Assembly: GCF_020179385.1 (NCBI RefSeq)
Contig: NZ_JAIBLJ010000007.1
Span: 62,001 to 126,000 of the forward strand
Length of the DNA stretch: 64,000 nt
Reading direction: 5' to 3'
From: Alkalihalobacillus sp. YIM B00296
GTDB lineage: Bacteria > Bacillota > Bacilli > Bacillales > Fictibacillaceae
The stretch's first letter is position 1; each line of letters opens with the position of its first letter. The notes under the pieces were generated by a model that was not told the origin of the DNA, did no database searches, and saw only the letters and a list, made by a program, of their open reading frames with translations. The position numbers were made by a program, and so were the translations under genes. Shown here in pieces: positions 31,172 to 41,505 of this stretch.

Positions 31172-32866
31172 CTATAGCTTCGAAATATACCTTTCAAGTT
31201 CAGAAATATGCTTTTCTACTTTTTCACCAGTTTGTCGGTTCTTCACTTCGACAACCCCCTCTTCTGCACGCTTCCCGACAATGACCTGTACTGATATCCC
31301 GATCAAATCAGCATCAGTGAATTTGACACCCGCACGTTCTTTACGGTCATCATAAAGGACATCCAAACGATCATTCTTCAGTTTGGCGTAGAGGTCTTCT
31401 CCAAGCTGAAATTGCGTTTCATTTTTTGGATTGACACAAATGAGGTGGACGTCGAACGGAGATAATGACTTAGGCCATATCATCCCGTCCTCGTCGTGCA
31501 TTTGTTCAACAACAGCTGCTAATATACGGGAAACCCCGATTCCATATGACCCCATCGTTATTGGTTTCGCTTTACCATTTTCATCAAGGATGGTGGCATT
31601 CATCGATTCACTGTATCTTGTCCCCAACTTGAACACATGTCCAACTTCGATTCCTTTTGCGAAGACGATCTTTCCTTTTCCATCCGGAGAAGGATCACCT
31701 TCCTTTATGAATCGTAAGTCATCATAAAGATCTACATTAAAATCAGCATCAGGATTGACGTTTTGATAATGCTTATTCGGTTCATTAGCCCCGCATACCC
31801 CATTGGTGATATAGGCTACTGCATGATCGGCAATTACTTTTACTTCTTCCGGAACACCAACTGGTCCGATATATCCGACTTCACAACCGATGATTTCTTT
31901 CGTCCGTTCTTCAGTTGCCAACTCGACCACTTCAGCTTCAAGGACATTTTTGATCTTGATGTCATTAATCTCATGATCACCACGGGAGAGGACAAGAATA
32001 GGTTTCTCATCTACCATCCACAACAGTGATTTGATGCATTTTTGTGGTTCCACATCGAGATATTCGGCAACTTCAGAAATCGTACGTTTGTTTCCCGTAT
32101 CAACTTTGATACGTTCCTTTATAGGAGAAGTGCTTTTCGTATAAGTTTCTTTAACAGGCGCCATTTCAATGTTCGCTGCAAATTCGGATTCATCTGAATA
32201 AGCGATCGTATCCTCCCCGATATCTGCAAGGACCATGAACTCATGGGTATCCTTCCCTCCCATGGCACCCGAATCAGCGATGACTGCTCTGAAATTCAAA
32301 CCGCATCTGTTGAAAACATTCATATAGGCATTGTAGATCGCGTCATAATTACGGTCCAGGCCATCTGGACCGACATCGAAGGAATAGGCATCCTTCATGA
32401 TGAACTCCCTGCCTCGTAAAAGACCGAACCGGGGCCTTTTTTCATCACGGAACTTCGCTTGAATTTGATAAAGGACCATCGGTAAGCGTTTGTAAGATTT
32501 CACTTCATCTCGGAGTAAGCTTGTGATCAATTCTTCATGTGTAGCACCTAATGCGAACTTGCGGTCATGGCGATCGTTCAATCTCATCAATTCTGGTCCA
32601 TATGTCTCCCATCTCCCAGATTCCTCCCAGAGCTCAGATGGTTGTAAAGCCGGCATCAATACTTCTTGTGAACCGATGCGATCCATTTCTTCACGGATGA
32701 TGGTTTCCACCTTCCTAAGGACTTTACGGCCTAATGGTAAAAAGGAATAGACTCCAGAAACACTTTGGCGGATAAAGCCAGCCCGAACCAACAACTGGTG
32801 ACTTATTGCTTCAGCATCTGAAGGGACTTCCCTTAATGTAGGGATATATAGATTGCTTTGTCTCAT
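31172..32866 (-). CDS. proS: Prolyl-tRNA synthetase (bacterial type)
   Basis: Charges tRNA-Pro. The 564-residue product is the long bacterial type with an editing (YbaK-like) insertion at about 230-390 between class II motif 2 ([16 protein letters not shown] near 141-156) and motif 3 ([13 protein letters not shown] near 442-454). ATG at 32866 is used because AAGGTG stands 6 nt before it; an in-frame start 21 nt upstream lacks such a site. No T-box leader is visible upstream. Confidence 0.96.
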   Translation of the reverse strand: MRQSNLYIPTLREVPSDAEAISHQLLVRAGFIRQSVSGVYSFLPLGRKVLRKVETIIREEMDRIGSQEVLMPALQPSELWEESGRWETYGPELMRLNDRHDRKFALGATHEELITSLLRDEVKSYKRLPMVLYQIQAKFRDEKRPRFGLLRGREFIMKDAYSFDVGPDGLDRNYDAIYNAYMNVFNRCGLNFRAVIADSGAMGGKDTHEFMVLADIGEDTIAYSDESEFAANIEMAPVKETYTKSTSPIKERIKVDTGNKRTISEVAEYLDVEPQKCIKSLLWMVDEKPILVLSRGDHEINDIKIKNVLEAEVVELATEERTKEIIGCEVGYIGPVGVPEEVKVIADHAVAYITNGVCGANEPNKHYQNVNPDADFNVDLYDDLRFIKEGDPSPDGKGKIVFAKGIEVGHVFKLGTRYSESMNATILDENGKAKPITMGSYGIGVSRILAAVVEQMHDEDGMIWPKSLSPFDVHLICVNPKNETQFQLGEDLYAKLKNDRLDVLYDDRKERAGVKFTDADLIGISVQVIVGKRAEEGVVEVKNRQTGEKVEKHISELERYISKL

Positions 32867-33012
32867 CACTGCACCTTCTTCATTCATAAATTACGTCTGA
32901 TTATTTGATGATTTCATATACATACCTACTATAATTTAAAAGGTACATGCTTAAAAAATCAACCGTTTTAGTCTGATTGCCTCATCATTTAATTGCAAAT
33001 CAAGAGTGTTTC

Positions 33013-33055
33013 AAAAAAGAAGAACCTGGCTCATGATTGTCGCGGATGAGCCAGA
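33013..33055 (-). terminator. Terminator of rseP
   Basis: CTGGCTCAT and ATGAGCCAG enclose CCGCGACAATC, followed by GTTCTTCTTTTTT on the minus strand. It ends the frr-downstream group uppS-cdsA-dxr-rseP and isolates proS. Confidence 0.85.
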
Positions 33056-33111
33056 TTCGGTCAGAGTATCTTGGAATTAAACAGATTTTCCCAAAAGTGA
33101 ACAGATTGTTC

Positions 33112-34374
33112 TTAATTGATGAAGAATTTATGGATGTCGTTCCATGTCACTACGATCATCAATAACATCAACAATGCAAATCCTATGAAGTGGACTAATC
33201 CTTCTTTTTGTGGGTCTAAAGGCTTTCCACGGACAGCTTCGATTGCCAGGAAAGTCAATCTTCCACCGTCAAGTGCCGGTAGCGGCAAAAGGTTGAAGAT
33301 ACCAAGGTTGACACTCAAGAAAGCAGCCCATTGCAATAAAACGAAGACGCCTCCCTCTGCAGCTTGATCAGTGTAATTATAAATCCCTACAGGACCTGAC
33401 AGGTTGTCAAAAGAAATTTGACCAGTAACAAGCTGCCCTAAAGCCTGTATGATCAATACCGTGAGTTCGCCTGTTTTCTCGACTCCATATTGTAATGATC
33501 CGAGGAATGAAGCTTCTGTCGGCATATAGACACCGATGTAGCCTTCAGTCGATCCCCCATCTTGTGTTTCCCTCTCATCAGGGGTGACTGTCACTTTTTC
33601 TGTTTGCCCATCTCTCTGGACAGTGAATTGCATTTCTTCATTCGGGTTTTGTTGGATGACTTTGACCAGTTCTCCCCAAGTATTGACAGCCTCACCATCA
33701 ACAGAGAGAACACGATCCCCCTCTTGAAGTCCTGCTTCATAGGCTGCACCATCTTTATCAAGTTTTCCTAATTGTGCTTCATCAACCGGGATCCCTTGTG
33801 TCATTGCATAGACGGCTAATAAAACGAATGCGAGCAAGAAATTCATCAACGGCCCTGCGAAAATTGCTAGAAAACGATCAATTAAAGATTTAGAACCGAA
33901 TTGGCGATTGTAAGGTGCGATTTGCACTGGCAAACCATCCTGTATGAATTCTGCCTCAGGGTGAACCGGATATGACTCGGTCAGTTCATCGTTAACATGT
34001 CCTCTTAAAATCAGGTCGTGCTCGATATCCGCTTTTTCGACGGTCACCACCTTGGCATCAGGATAACGTGAAAGCTGATTGGCAATAATCTGTTTGACCT
34101 TTCCATCTTGATCGAAAATCAATCCGACCTGTTTGCCTGGTTTGATTTCGATTCCTTCAGGATCTTCCCCTGCCATGCGTACGAACCCGCCAAGTGGAAG
34201 AAGGCGGATCGTATACAAGGTCTCACCTTTTTTAGACGAAAAAATCTTAGGACCAAAACCGATTGCAAATTCCCGGCATAATATTCCAGCCCTTTTTGCT
34301 AATAACAGATGCCCTAGTTCATGAAAGAATACGAGAGCACCAAAGATAATGACAATCGAAATAAATGTACTCAT
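33112..34374 (-). CDS. rseP: Site-2 intramembrane metalloprotease RseP (RasP/YluC)
   Basis: Cuts membrane substrates such as anti-sigma factors and leftover signal peptides. The 420 residues have the zinc motif HELGH at 18-22 in the first membrane helix, one PDZ domain near 190-275 (AYEAGLQEGDRVLSVDGEAVNTWGE region), a central pair of helices and the third motif NLLPLPALDGG near 362-372 with the Asp ligand. Lies 14 nt after dxr and closes the operon. Confidence 0.95.
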   Translation of the reverse strand: MSTFISIVIIFGALVFFHELGHLLLAKRAGILCREFAIGFGPKIFSSKKGETLYTIRLLPLGGFVRMAGEDPEGIEIKPGKQVGLIFDQDGKVKQIIANQLSRYPDAKVVTVEKADIEHDLILRGHVNDELTESYPVHPEAEFIQDGLPVQIAPYNRQFGSKSLIDRFLAIFAGPLMNFLLAFVLLAVYAMTQGIPVDEAQLGKLDKDGAAYEAGLQEGDRVLSVDGEAVNTWGELVKVIQQNPNEEMQFTVQRDGQTEKVTVTPDERETQDGGSTEGYIGVYMPTEASFLGSLQYGVEKTGELTVLIIQALGQLVTGQISFDNLSGPVGIYNYTDQAAEGGVFVLLQWAAFLSVNLGIFNLLPLPALDGGRLTFLAIEAVRGKPLDPQKEGLVHFIGFALLMLLMIVVTWNDIHKFFIN

Positions 34375-34388
34375 TTACGTGACCACCT

Positions 34389-35537
34389 TTACACTATAAG
34401 GGATTGTACAAATCGTCGCGAAGAATTGTCCACCTCACGAATCTCTTCCAAAGAGGGTTCCTTTATGGATTCGTGTTGGTTCAGCGCCTTATCTATCAGG
34501 GCTTCGATCTCTAGAAATTCAATACGCCCTTTCAAAAATGCTTCGACTGCAGTTTCATTGGACGCATTTAAAACAGTCGGCGCAGTTCCACCCGCCTTAC
34601 CTGCTGCAAAAGCGAATTTCAGACACGGAAACCGTTCGAAATCCATTTTTTCAAAATGCAAGGTTCCAATATCTACTAAGTTTAACCTTTTCCCGCTAGG
34701 TAATTCAAGTCTATAAGGATGTGAAAGCGCATATTGGATCGGAACTTTCATATCAGGTGTTCCTAGATGGGCGATTACACTGCCGTCTATAAATTCTACC
34801 ATAGAATGGATCACACTTTCACGATGGAGGACAACTTCGATATCCTCATATTTCGTATCAAACAGCCAGTGGGCTTCGATCACTTCTAGTCCTTTATTCA
34901 TCATCGTCGCGGAATCGATGGTGATTTTCGACCCCATAGACCAATTCGGATGATTGAGTGCTTCTTCAACCGTCACCCCCTGAAGATCAGCTCGAGACCT
35001 ATCCCTGAAGCTGCCCCCTGAAGCCGTAAGAATCAATTTCGACATCTCGCTTTTCTTTTCACCTTTCAAGCATTGATAGATAGCAGAATGCTCACTATCG
35101 ACCGGAAGGATATCTACATTATTCTTTCTCGCACGATCCATCACGATATGACCGGCAGTAACAAGCGTTTCTTTATTCGCAATCGCGATCGTCTTTCCTT
35201 CGTCAATCGCTGCTAACGTCGGTTCGAGCCCGATGCTCCCCATCACTGCATTCACAAGAATATCTGAAGCGGGATCGGTTGCAATTTCCAATAAACCTTC
35301 TCCCCCATAATATACGAGACAAGTAGGGTTGATAGTCCTTTTTAATTCTTCGGCTAATTCTTTTGTCGCCACAGAAACACGGTCAGGCTGGAATTCTTCA
35401 ATCAATTCTACCCCGAGTTTAATGTTCATTCCAAATGAAAATGATGTTATCTTAAATTGTTCCGGGTGCGCCCTCACGACCTCGAATGTCTGTGTACCGA
35501 TTGATCCAGTAGCACCTAGTATGCTTATATATTTCAT
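34389..35537 (-). CDS. dxr: 1-deoxy-D-xylulose 5-phosphate reductoisomerase
   Basis: Second enzyme of the MEP isoprenoid pathway, feeding undecaprenyl phosphate made by the neighbouring UppS. The 382 residues start [14 protein letters not shown] with NADPH motif GATGSIG at 8-14; the metal/substrate loop includes PVDSEHSA near 148-155 and [17 protein letters not shown] near 201-217. ATG at 35537 follows GGAGG; the frame is open 96 nt further but that overlaps cdsA and lacks a ribosome site. Confidence 0.96.
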   Translation of the reverse strand: MKYISILGATGSIGTQTFEVVRAHPEQFKITSFSFGMNIKLGVELIEEFQPDRVSVATKELAEELKRTINPTCLVYYGGEGLLEIATDPASDILVNAVMGSIGLEPTLAAIDEGKTIAIANKETLVTAGHIVMDRARKNNVDILPVDSEHSAIYQCLKGEKKSEMSKLILTASGGSFRDRSRADLQGVTVEEALNHPNWSMGSKITIDSATMMNKGLEVIEAHWLFDTKYEDIEVVLHRESVIHSMVEFIDGSVIAHLGTPDMKVPIQYALSHPYRLELPSGKRLNLVDIGTLHFEKMDFERFPCLKFAFAAGKAGGTAPTVLNASNETAVEAFLKGRIEFLEIEALIDKALNQHESIKEPSLEEIREVDNSSRRFVQSLIV

Positions 35538-35559
35538 ACTTTCCTCCATTCCAAACCAA

Positions 35560-36357
35560 CTACGACAATAACTGGACGATATGTAAAATCGGCAGAACGA
35601 ACAAGATACTGTCGAATCGATCCAATATACCACCGTGGCCAGGTAGTAATGTACCTGAATCCTTCACTTCGTAATGTCGTTTGAATGCTGACTCCACCAA
35701 GTCACCGATTTGTCCGAAGGTACCAATGACAAGAGCTGCTACCACAGCTAAGATAATCGTTGAATAGATTGGGAGGATCATTTGGAATACGATAGCAACA
35801 ATGACTGCGCATAATAATCCGCCTAATGAACCTTCGATCGTCTTATTTGGACTGATTACCGGCCAGAGCTTACGTATTCCGATTGATTTACCGAAAAAGT
35901 ATGCGCCAGAGTCTGTCGCCCATACGATGAACAATACAAAGAAAATCGTCCTGATTCCATTTTCAAGCGCTCTCGTTTCATTGAAATAAAGGAATCCAAT
36001 CCCTATATATAAGGTAGCCGTCAAGACAAAGCTGACATCTTGAAATGTGAATTGATTCTTCGTGATGACCGTCCACGTCAACAACGAATAAAGGACGATA
36101 ATGATCCCGAATATTTTCAATGTGTTAAGATCATAAGATACATCCAACAATCCCTCAGGAATGACAAGAATCAACACCATGAACAAAGAAATGATTCCTG
36201 GCACCTGTTGGAGCTTGAACCCTCTCATCCTTAATAATTCTCTCAGTCCGATAACAGCTAACATAGCCATTACACTATAGAACAATACCCCTCCAATAAA
36301 GACGATAGGTAAGAAAACGAGCGCTGCAATAACTCCTGTGATAATACGTTCCTTCAT
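35560..36357 (-). CDS. cdsA: Phosphatidate cytidylyltransferase
   Basis: Makes CDP-diacylglycerol, the precursor of phosphatidylglycerol and related lipids. The 265-residue integral membrane protein has about eight hydrophobic segments and the family signature near its C-terminus: [19 protein letters not shown] followed by the DRFDS motif near 250. It stands 15 nt after uppS. Confidence 0.96.
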   Translation of the reverse strand: MKERIITGVIAALVFLPIVFIGGVLFYSVMAMLAVIGLRELLRMRGFKLQQVPGIISLFMVLILVIPEGLLDVSYDLNTLKIFGIIIVLYSLLTWTVITKNQFTFQDVSFVLTATLYIGIGFLYFNETRALENGIRTIFFVLFIVWATDSGAYFFGKSIGIRKLWPVISPNKTIEGSLGGLLCAVIVAIVFQMILPIYSTIILAVVAALVIGTFGQIGDLVESAFKRHYEVKDSGTLLPGHGGILDRFDSILFVLPILHIVQLLS

Positions 36358-36372
36358 AAAAGCCTCCTAGGG

Positions 36373-37140
36373 TTATACCCCACCAAACCTTCTGCCTCGA
36401 TTTTGGAAATCATAAATGGCTTTGTCTAAATCCGATGCTGAAAAGTCTGGCCAATACACGTCGGTGAACCAGAGTTCTGTATATGCTAGTTGCCAAAGCA
36501 TGAAATTGCTCAACCGCTTTTCACCGCTTGTCCGGATCAACAATTCTGGATCTCCAACTTCTTTGGACATCATGTAAGAACCGATCACTTCCTCAGTTAC
36601 ATCATCAGATTTGATCTTTCCTTGTTCAATCTCCTTCGCAAGCTGTCGAACCCCCGAAGTGATTTCATAGCGGCTCCCATAATTCAATGCGAAATTGAGG
36701 ATAAGTCCATCATTATTCTTCGTCCTGTCCATCGCTTCATTTACAGCTTTAAGCGTATAGGAAGGAATGCCTTCTTTTTCTCCCATGATCCGGACACGTA
36801 CGTTTTCTTCAATCAGCTCTGGAAGGTAGGTCATGAGAAACTGTTCAGGAAGTTTCATGATGAATTCCACTTCTGGTTTCGGCCGTTTCCAATTTTCTGT
36901 TGAAAAAGCATACATGGTCAAAGCTTTGACGCCCAGTTCATTTGCACGTTTAACGACCTTTCGGACTACTTTCATACCTTCACGATGACCAGCAATTCTA
37001 GGTAAACCTCGTTTTCTGGCCCAACGTCCATTACCATCCATGATGACCGCAATGTGCCTTGGTACACGGGATAAATCGAGTTCGAAGTTTTCAGTCGTTT
37101 CTTTTTTAGTTTTCGTTAAGTTCGTAAGCTTCTTTAACAT
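36373..37140 (-). CDS. uppS: Isoprenyl transferase (undecaprenyl diphosphate synthase)
   Basis: Cis-prenyltransferase making the C55 carrier for peptidoglycan and teichoic acids. The 255 residues contain VIMDGNGRWARKRG near 32-45 with catalytic Asp 35, TMYAFSTENWKRP near 77-89 and the RTSGEKRLSNF-type substrate motif near 203-213. First gene of uppS-cdsA-dxr-rseP, after a compound terminator. Confidence 0.96.
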   Translation of the reverse strand: MLKKLTNLTKTKKETTENFELDLSRVPRHIAVIMDGNGRWARKRGLPRIAGHREGMKVVRKVVKRANELGVKALTMYAFSTENWKRPKPEVEFIMKLPEQFLMTYLPELIEENVRVRIMGEKEGIPSYTLKAVNEAMDRTKNNDGLILNFALNYGSRYEITSGVRQLAKEIEQGKIKSDDVTEEVIGSYMMSKEVGDPELLIRTSGEKRLSNFMLWQLAYTELWFTDVYWPDFSASDLDKAIYDFQNRGRRFGGV

Positions 37141-37173
37141 ATAGTCTCCCCCAGAGAGATTAAATCAAACAAC

Positions 37174-37211
37174 AAAAGGGATTGCCCCTCTTATGGTCAT
37201 GTTCCATTATA
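37174..37211 (-). promoter_or_regulatory. Small hairpin and candidate -10 box before uppS
   Basis: On the minus strand TATAAT (37206-37211) is preceded by TTGATA at a long 21-nt spacing, so the promoter is only tentative. Right after it AAGAGGGGCAATCCCTTTT forms a small stem at 37174-37192 before the uppS ribosome site, which could act as an attenuator. Confidence 0.35.
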
Positions 37212-37236
37212 GACGAAAAAAAGACCATTATGTATC

Positions 37237-37366
37237 AAAAGAGGCTGCCCCAAAGCAATAGTGCCAGACACCACCAACACAACATTTTGTATCAAAACCA
37301 CGCTTTTTCTCAAAATGTTGTTCGGAATGGTAAAAATCAGACACTTATGGGACAGCCCCTTTTTTC
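37237..37366 (-). terminator. Compound terminator after frr
   Basis: Outer arms AAAAGGGGCTGTCCC and GGGGCAGCCTCTTTT lie about 100 nt apart. Inside are a second stem (AACAACATTTTG / CAAAATGTTGTG) and a TAAGTGTCTGA / GGTGTCTGGCACT pair. Same architecture and shoulder sequence as the elements at 1650 and 6506. Confidence 0.75.
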
Positions 37367-37390
37367 TATCTTATTTTAACTTGAATTATG

Positions 37391-37948
37391 TCATACTTCC
37401 ATGATTTCTTTTTCTTTTGCTGCCGCGATGGAGTCGATTTCAGCAACGAAACGGTCTGTCACCTTTTGTACTTCATCACTGTAATGACGAAGGTCGTCTT
37501 CGGTCATGTCTCCGCCCTTTTCTAATTTCTTAAGCTCATCATTAGTGTCACGGCGGATATTACGAACTGCGACTTTACCTTCTTCTGTATACTTTTTGAC
37601 CAATTTAACCAGTTCCTTACGGCGTTCTTCAGTCAAAGCAGGTATAGCAATGCGGATCACATCCCCATCATTGGATGGCGATAGACCCAGCTCAGCCTTC
37701 TGGATTGCTTTCTCAATTTCGACGATGATCGATTTATCATAGGGCTGGATTACGAGAAGTCGTGCTTCCGGGACTGATATGTTCGCCATTTGGTTCAAAG
37801 GCGTGAGTGCACCATAGTACTCAACAGAGACACGGTCTAAAAGTGATGGATTAGCCCGGCCCGCCCGTAGTGTGGCAAGTTCTCTACGAAAGGCAGCGAC
37901 TGCTTTTTGCATTTTTTCATCTGCTTGTTTGATGATTGTATCCGACAT
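37391..37948 (-). CDS. frr: Ribosome recycling factor
   Basis: Splits post-termination ribosomes with EF-G. The 185-residue product has the tRNA-mimic three-helix core ([19 protein letters not shown] near 29-47) and family length. One base separates it from pyrH, so the two are co-transcribed. A compound terminator follows. Confidence 0.97.
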   Translation of the reverse strand: MSDTIIKQADEKMQKAVAAFRRELATLRAGRANPSLLDRVSVEYYGALTPLNQMANISVPEARLLVIQPYDKSIIVEIEKAIQKAELGLSPSNDGDVIRIAIPALTEERRKELVKLVKKYTEEGKVAVRNIRRDTNDELKKLEKGGDMTEDDLRHYSDEVQKVTDRFVAEIDSIAAAKEKEIMEV

Positions 37949-37949
37949 G

Positions 37950-38672
37950 TTATTTCCCCCTCACAACGGTTCCTATATTTTCTCCTTCGATAACACGCTT
38001 AATATTTCCTTCTTCCATGATGGAGAAAACGATAAGCGGAATATCATTGTCCATACATAATGAAGATGCGGTTGAATCCATTACAGCCAAACCTTCTTTT
38101 AAAACTTCCAAATAAGATAGGCTCTTATACTTGGTTGCTGTTTCATCGGTTCTCGGATCGGCTGTGTATACTCCATCAACATTGTTTTTCGCCATCAAGA
38201 TGACTTCTGCCTCGATTTCAGCCGCACGAAGGGCTGCAGTTGTATCAGTTGAAAAGTATGGATTACCAGTCCCGGCTGCAAAAATGACTACACGCTTTTT
38301 CTCAAGGTGCCGGATTGCTTTTCTTCGGATATAAGGCTCCGCTACCTGGCGCATTTCGATTGATGTTTGGACCCTTGTTTCAACATCGATATTTTCTAGG
38401 CTGTCTTGCAGTGCAAGGGAGTTCATAACAGTCGCCAACATGCCCATGTAATCTGCTGTTGCACGATCCATGCCCATTTCACTGCCGGCTTTACCTCTCC
38501 AGATGTTACCGCCGCCTACCACAACAGCAACTTCAACATTCATTTCAACAAGTTCTTTCACCTGTTTTGCAATCGAATTGATGATATGCGGGTCGATTCC
38601 ATACCCTTCCTGGCCCGATAACGCTTCTCCGCTTAATTTTAAGACTACTCTATTGAATTTAGGCGTACTCAT
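37950..38672 (-). CDS. pyrH: UMP kinase
   Basis: Phosphorylates UMP to UDP, the last pyrimidine step shared by RNA and cell-wall precursors. 240 residues of the amino-acid kinase fold: [12 protein letters not shown] near 8-19, [11 protein letters not shown] near 50-60, and [17 protein letters not shown] near 133-149. Linked to frr. Confidence 0.97.
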   Translation of the reverse strand: MSTPKFNRVVLKLSGEALSGQEGYGIDPHIINSIAKQVKELVEMNVEVAVVVGGGNIWRGKAGSEMGMDRATADYMGMLATVMNSLALQDSLENIDVETRVQTSIEMRQVAEPYIRRKAIRHLEKKRVVIFAAGTGNPYFSTDTTAALRAAEIEAEVILMAKNNVDGVYTADPRTDETATKYKSLSYLEVLKEGLAVMDSTASSLCMDNDIPLIVFSIMEEGNIKRVIEGENIGTVVRGK

Positions 38673-38719
38673 TTTTTCCCTCCATCAGCATTTCCTACAT
38701 TATAATATGGGGTTGCTTG

Positions 38720-38750
38720 AAAAAGAGGGAACACACCAGTGTCCCCTTTT
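38720..38750 (-). terminator. Hairpin terminator after tsf
   Basis: AAAAGGGGACAC and GTGTTCCCTCTTTTT enclose TGGT. It follows the tsf stop and may partially separate rpsB-tsf from pyrH-frr. Confidence 0.75.
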
Positions 38751-38824
38751 CCTGTGGATGTTTCCGAAATAATTTCTATCCATTTGTAGTCTTGTTCAAT
38801 GTCCAAGAATACCTTCGATTGAAA

Positions 38825-39709
38825 TTATTTCTTCACTTGTGACATTACTTCGTCTGCGAAGTTTTCTTCACGCTTTTCCATACCTTCGCCAACTTCGTAA
38901 CGTACAAATCCTTTAATGGTACCGCCTTTGCTTTCTACATATTTTCCAACTTTTTGATCAGGATCTTTTACAAAACCTTGATCTACAAGGCAAATTTCTT
39001 CGAAGAACTTGTTGATACGGCCAGCGACCATCTTTTCAACGATCTTTTCCGGCTTCCCTTCGTTAAGTGCTTGCTGAGTAAGAACTTCTTTCTCACGTGC
39101 TACTTCTTCTTCAGATACTTGCTCACGGTTCACATAGCGAGGATTTACAGCTGCTACGTGCATTGAGATATCCTTAGCAAGGTCTTCGTCAGTAGTTTCG
39201 CCAATTACAGTTAGAACTCCGATACGTCCACCCATATGAAGGTATGCACCAAATGTGTCGTTGTCTTCTTTTTGAAGGATCGTAAAACGACGCAGTGAAA
39301 TTTTCTCACCGATTTTTGCAATTGTATTGTTGATATACTCTTCAAGAGAAACACTTTGTCCAGTCACAGTCTGCTTAAGAGCATCTTCAACAGAAGCAGG
39401 TTTTGCCTCAAGCAAGTGTGTGGAAATTTCTTGGATCAAGTTTTTGAAAGAATCGTTTTTAGCAACGAAGTCTGTTTCAGAGTTGACTTCGACAATGACA
39501 GCTTCATTACCCTTTGTAGTGATATGAGTCAATCCTTCAGCAGCGATACGGTCAGCTTTCTTAGCTGCTTTTGAGATTCCTTTTTCACGAAGCCAGTCGA
39601 TCGCTTTGTCCATATCTCCATCATTTTCTGTAAGAGCTTTCTTACAATCCATCATTCCTGCGCCAGTCTTTTCGCGCAACTCTTTTACCATTTGTGCAGT
39701 TACTGCCAT
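38825..39709 (-). CDS. tsf: Elongation factor Ts
   Basis: Nucleotide-exchange factor for EF-Tu. The 294 residues begin [20 protein letters not shown] (UBA-like domain with MDCKKAL), followed by the first core domain with [13 protein letters not shown] near 74-86. Length as in B. subtilis. Preceded by AAAGGAGG. A 345-nt gap with a repeat separates it from rpsB. Confidence 0.97.
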   Translation of the reverse strand: MAVTAQMVKELREKTGAGMMDCKKALTENDGDMDKAIDWLREKGISKAAKKADRIAAEGLTHITTKGNEAVIVEVNSETDFVAKNDSFKNLIQEISTHLLEAKPASVEDALKQTVTGQSVSLEEYINNTIAKIGEKISLRRFTILQKEDNDTFGAYLHMGGRIGVLTVIGETTDEDLAKDISMHVAAVNPRYVNREQVSEEEVAREKEVLTQQALNEGKPEKIVEKMVAGRINKFFEEICLVDQGFVKDPDQKVGKYVESKGGTIKGFVRYEVGEGMEKREENFADEVMSQVKK

Positions 39710-39829
39710 GAGAGAATTCCTCCTTTTGAATATGTAGCCTTAGTAAATATTGACCTTCTTTACAAATCATAGTTTTTGTTTTTGTAAACTTTCTTAAAAA
39801 AAGGTTCAAAAATCGGCGGATTAGAAACA

Positions 39830-39996
39830 AGTAGTTTAATGCACGACGGTTTTTAGGACCGATAATGAAACCGGCTAAACACGTTACGGCCTGTGACAAC
39901 GCCGGACCTAGTACATCCTGTACGTCGGAGGACCGAAAACCGAGTAACGCAAAAATACGCCGTTTATCACTTGATGACTTCTTTTTGAACTTCTCT
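39830..39996. repeat. Dispersed intergenic repeat, copy A (rpsB-tsf gap)
   Basis: Core CCTAGTACATCCTGTACGTC (39903-39922) flanked by CCTGTGACAACGCC and GACCG...CCGAGTAACGC. The same order of blocks appears at 61360-61500 (copy B), and both copies end in TTTATCA followed about 20 nt on by TTTGAACTTC. The 345-nt gap otherwise holds only the rpsB terminator; no gene is seen. Confidence 0.75.
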
Positions 39997-40000
39997 CTTT

Positions 40001-40040
40001 AAAAAAGGTGATAAAGGGTCAGTTCCCCTCTATCACCCTT
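40001..40040 (-). terminator. Terminator/attenuator after rpsB
   Basis: AAGGGTGATAGAGGGG pairs with CCCTTTATCACCTTTTTT on the minus strand, just after the rpsB stop codon. Partial readthrough would be needed to express tsf unless tsf has its own promoter. Confidence 0.75.
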
Positions 40041-40054
40041 AAATGAGCATTCAT

Positions 40055-40786
40055 TTACGCGTTAACTTCTGCCTCTTCTTCAGTAGAAGCAGCTTCTTCA
40101 GCATTTCCTTGGTTAGCTTCTACAACAGCGTCAGCCATTTTAGAAGTAAGAAGTTTCACCGCACGGATTGCATCATCGTTACCAGGGATGACAACATCCA
40201 CTTCGTCAGGATCACAGTTTGTGTCGACGATAGCAACGATCGGAATGTTAAGCTTACGAGCTTCTGCAATCGCAATGCGCTCTTTGCGAGGATCGATGAC
40301 GAAAAGAACGTCTGGAAGACTGTTCATGTCTTTGATTCCACCTAGGAATTTTTCAAGACGATCCATTTCCTTTTTAAGAAGGATGACTTCTTTCTTAGGA
40401 AGTACATCGAACGTTCCGTCTTCTTGCATCTTTTCAAGGTCTTTCAAACGCTTGATACGCTTGCGGATCGTGTCAAAGTTTGTTAATGTACCACCCAACC
40501 AACGTTGGTTGATGTAGTATTGTCCAGCACGTTGAGCTTCATCTTTAACAGACTCCTGTGCTTGTTTCTTTGTACCGACAAAAAGGATCTTTCCTCCGTC
40601 AGCAGCAATGTCGCGTACGTAGTTATACGCTTCTTCTACTTTCTTGACCGTCTTTTGAAGGTCGATGATGTAGATGCCGTTACGCTCCGTGAAGATGTAA
40701 CGTGCCATCTTTGGGTTCCAACGGCGTGTTTGGTGACCGAAGTGAACACCAGCTTCTAACAATTGTTTCATTGAAATTACTGCCAT
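40055..40786 (-). CDS. rpsB: 30S ribosomal protein S2
   Basis: Late-binding 30S protein. 243 residues from [19 protein letters not shown]; conserved [10 protein letters not shown] near 95-104 and [10 protein letters not shown] near 188-197; acidic Glu-rich tail. ATG at 40786 is preceded by AGGAGGTG at 6 nt. It has its own promoter and a structured leader, and upstream lies swrB, the last intact gene of the former fla/che operon. Confidence 0.96.
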   Translation of the reverse strand: MAVISMKQLLEAGVHFGHQTRRWNPKMARYIFTERNGIYIIDLQKTVKKVEEAYNYVRDIAADGGKILFVGTKKQAQESVKDEAQRAGQYYINQRWLGGTLTNFDTIRKRIKRLKDLEKMQEDGTFDVLPKKEVILLKKEMDRLEKFLGGIKDMNSLPDVLFVIDPRKERIAIAEARKLNIPIVAIVDTNCDPDEVDVVIPGNDDAIRAVKLLTSKMADAVVEANQGNAEEAASTEEEAEVNA

Positions 40787-40799
40787 GAATGGCACCTCC

Positions 40800-40975
40800 T
40801 ATGGTTTTTTCCTCCGCCCGCTTCTGACCAACCACAACTGTAGGATATCAGTTGAATTGAGGATCAACAGAATTTCGCCGGTAATGTTATCCGGAACAAT
40901 TCAACTACCTTACAGCACCAGTGGGTGAATCCACGAACGTGTGTGATGTGTTATATATACTACATAAACACCGAG
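40800..40975 (-). promoter_or_regulatory. Structured 5' leader of rpsB with alternative pairings
   Basis: In transcript order: GTTGAATTG (40897-40905), an inner CCGG...CCGG stem, CAATTCAAC (40851-40859) and CAGTTG (40835-40840). CAATTCAAC can pair with the first arm, giving a 9-bp stem, while its last bases CAACTG can instead pair with CAGTTG around ATATCCTA. The two folds share bases and cannot coexist. A GGATTCACCCAC stem sits further upstream. This suggests autogenous control by S2; that function is inference. Confidence 0.5.
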
Positions 40976-40980
40976 AATAA

Positions 40981-41009
40981 ATATAACATAAACCTGATGG
41001 AACTAGCAA
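40981..41009 (-). promoter_or_regulatory. Candidate sigma-A promoter of rpsB
   Basis: TTGCTA (41004-41009) and TTATAT (40981-40986) with an exact 17-nt spacer on the minus strand. The -35 box almost touches the swrB stop codon, so rpsB does not depend on transcription of the decayed fla/che region. Confidence 0.55.
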
Positions 41010-41013
41010 GTAC

Positions 41014-41496
41014 CTACTGCCCATCTCGATAAAATTTTAACATAAGTACTACTTCGCCTTTGCCTTTATTTACTCTCTTGGCAATTTCATCTAAAGAGTA
41101 CTCTTGTTTTTGCATCGATAGGATTTGTGATGAAACAGAAGCTCCGAATGTTTCTTTTTCTTTACTCACAGGAGGGGAATAGGAGATTTCGTGTTCAGCC
41201 TTAGCGGGTATATCACCGGTCATTCTCTTTTTCTCAGGTTTTTCAGTTGAAGCATTTTCCTTATTGTCACGATTTCCAACTGGCTTTTCCTCTTGTAGAG
41301 AAGCCAGTTCCTTCAAAAAGACCTCGTTCTCTTCTTTCATTTCAGTCGTATATGCTATCAGGATATCTTCCATTTCCGATTTCATAGCTCTGAAATCCTC
41401 CTGCTCTGCAGCTCCTGATCGTTTCCATACAATGATAATAGATAAAAGAGTGATGATGTGGATGATAAAACTTATACTAAGTAACAATCCTGTCAT
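41014..41496 (-). CDS. swrB: Swarming motility protein SwrB (YlxL)
   Basis: Single-pass membrane protein that in B. subtilis promotes assembly of the flagellar type III export apparatus and is the last gene of the fla/che operon. Here 160 residues and intact: an N-terminal membrane helix at about 3-24, a charged and variable middle, and a conserved C-terminal motif (QEYSLDEIAKRVNKGKGEVVLMLKFYR) with a helix-turn-helix look. It remains open although its partner flagellar genes upstream are destroyed, and sits just before the rpsB promoter. Identification rests on position and the C-terminal motif. Confidence 0.85.
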   Translation of the reverse strand: MTGLLLSISFIIHIITLLSIIIVWKRSGAAEQEDFRAMKSEMEDILIAYTTEMKEENEVFLKELASLQEEKPVGNRDNKENASTEKPEKKRMTGDIPAKAEHEISYSPPVSKEKETFGASVSSQILSMQKQEYSLDEIAKRVNKGKGEVVLMLKFYRDGQ

Positions 41497-41505
41497 TCAT
41501 TCCCC

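Noticed and set aside
32867-33012. T-box leader upstream of proS
   Set aside because: No AGGGTGGNACC motif or specifier structure is visible.
39642-39899. 85-codon frame overlapping the start of tsf
   Set aside because: Shadow of the repeat and of tsf; no support.
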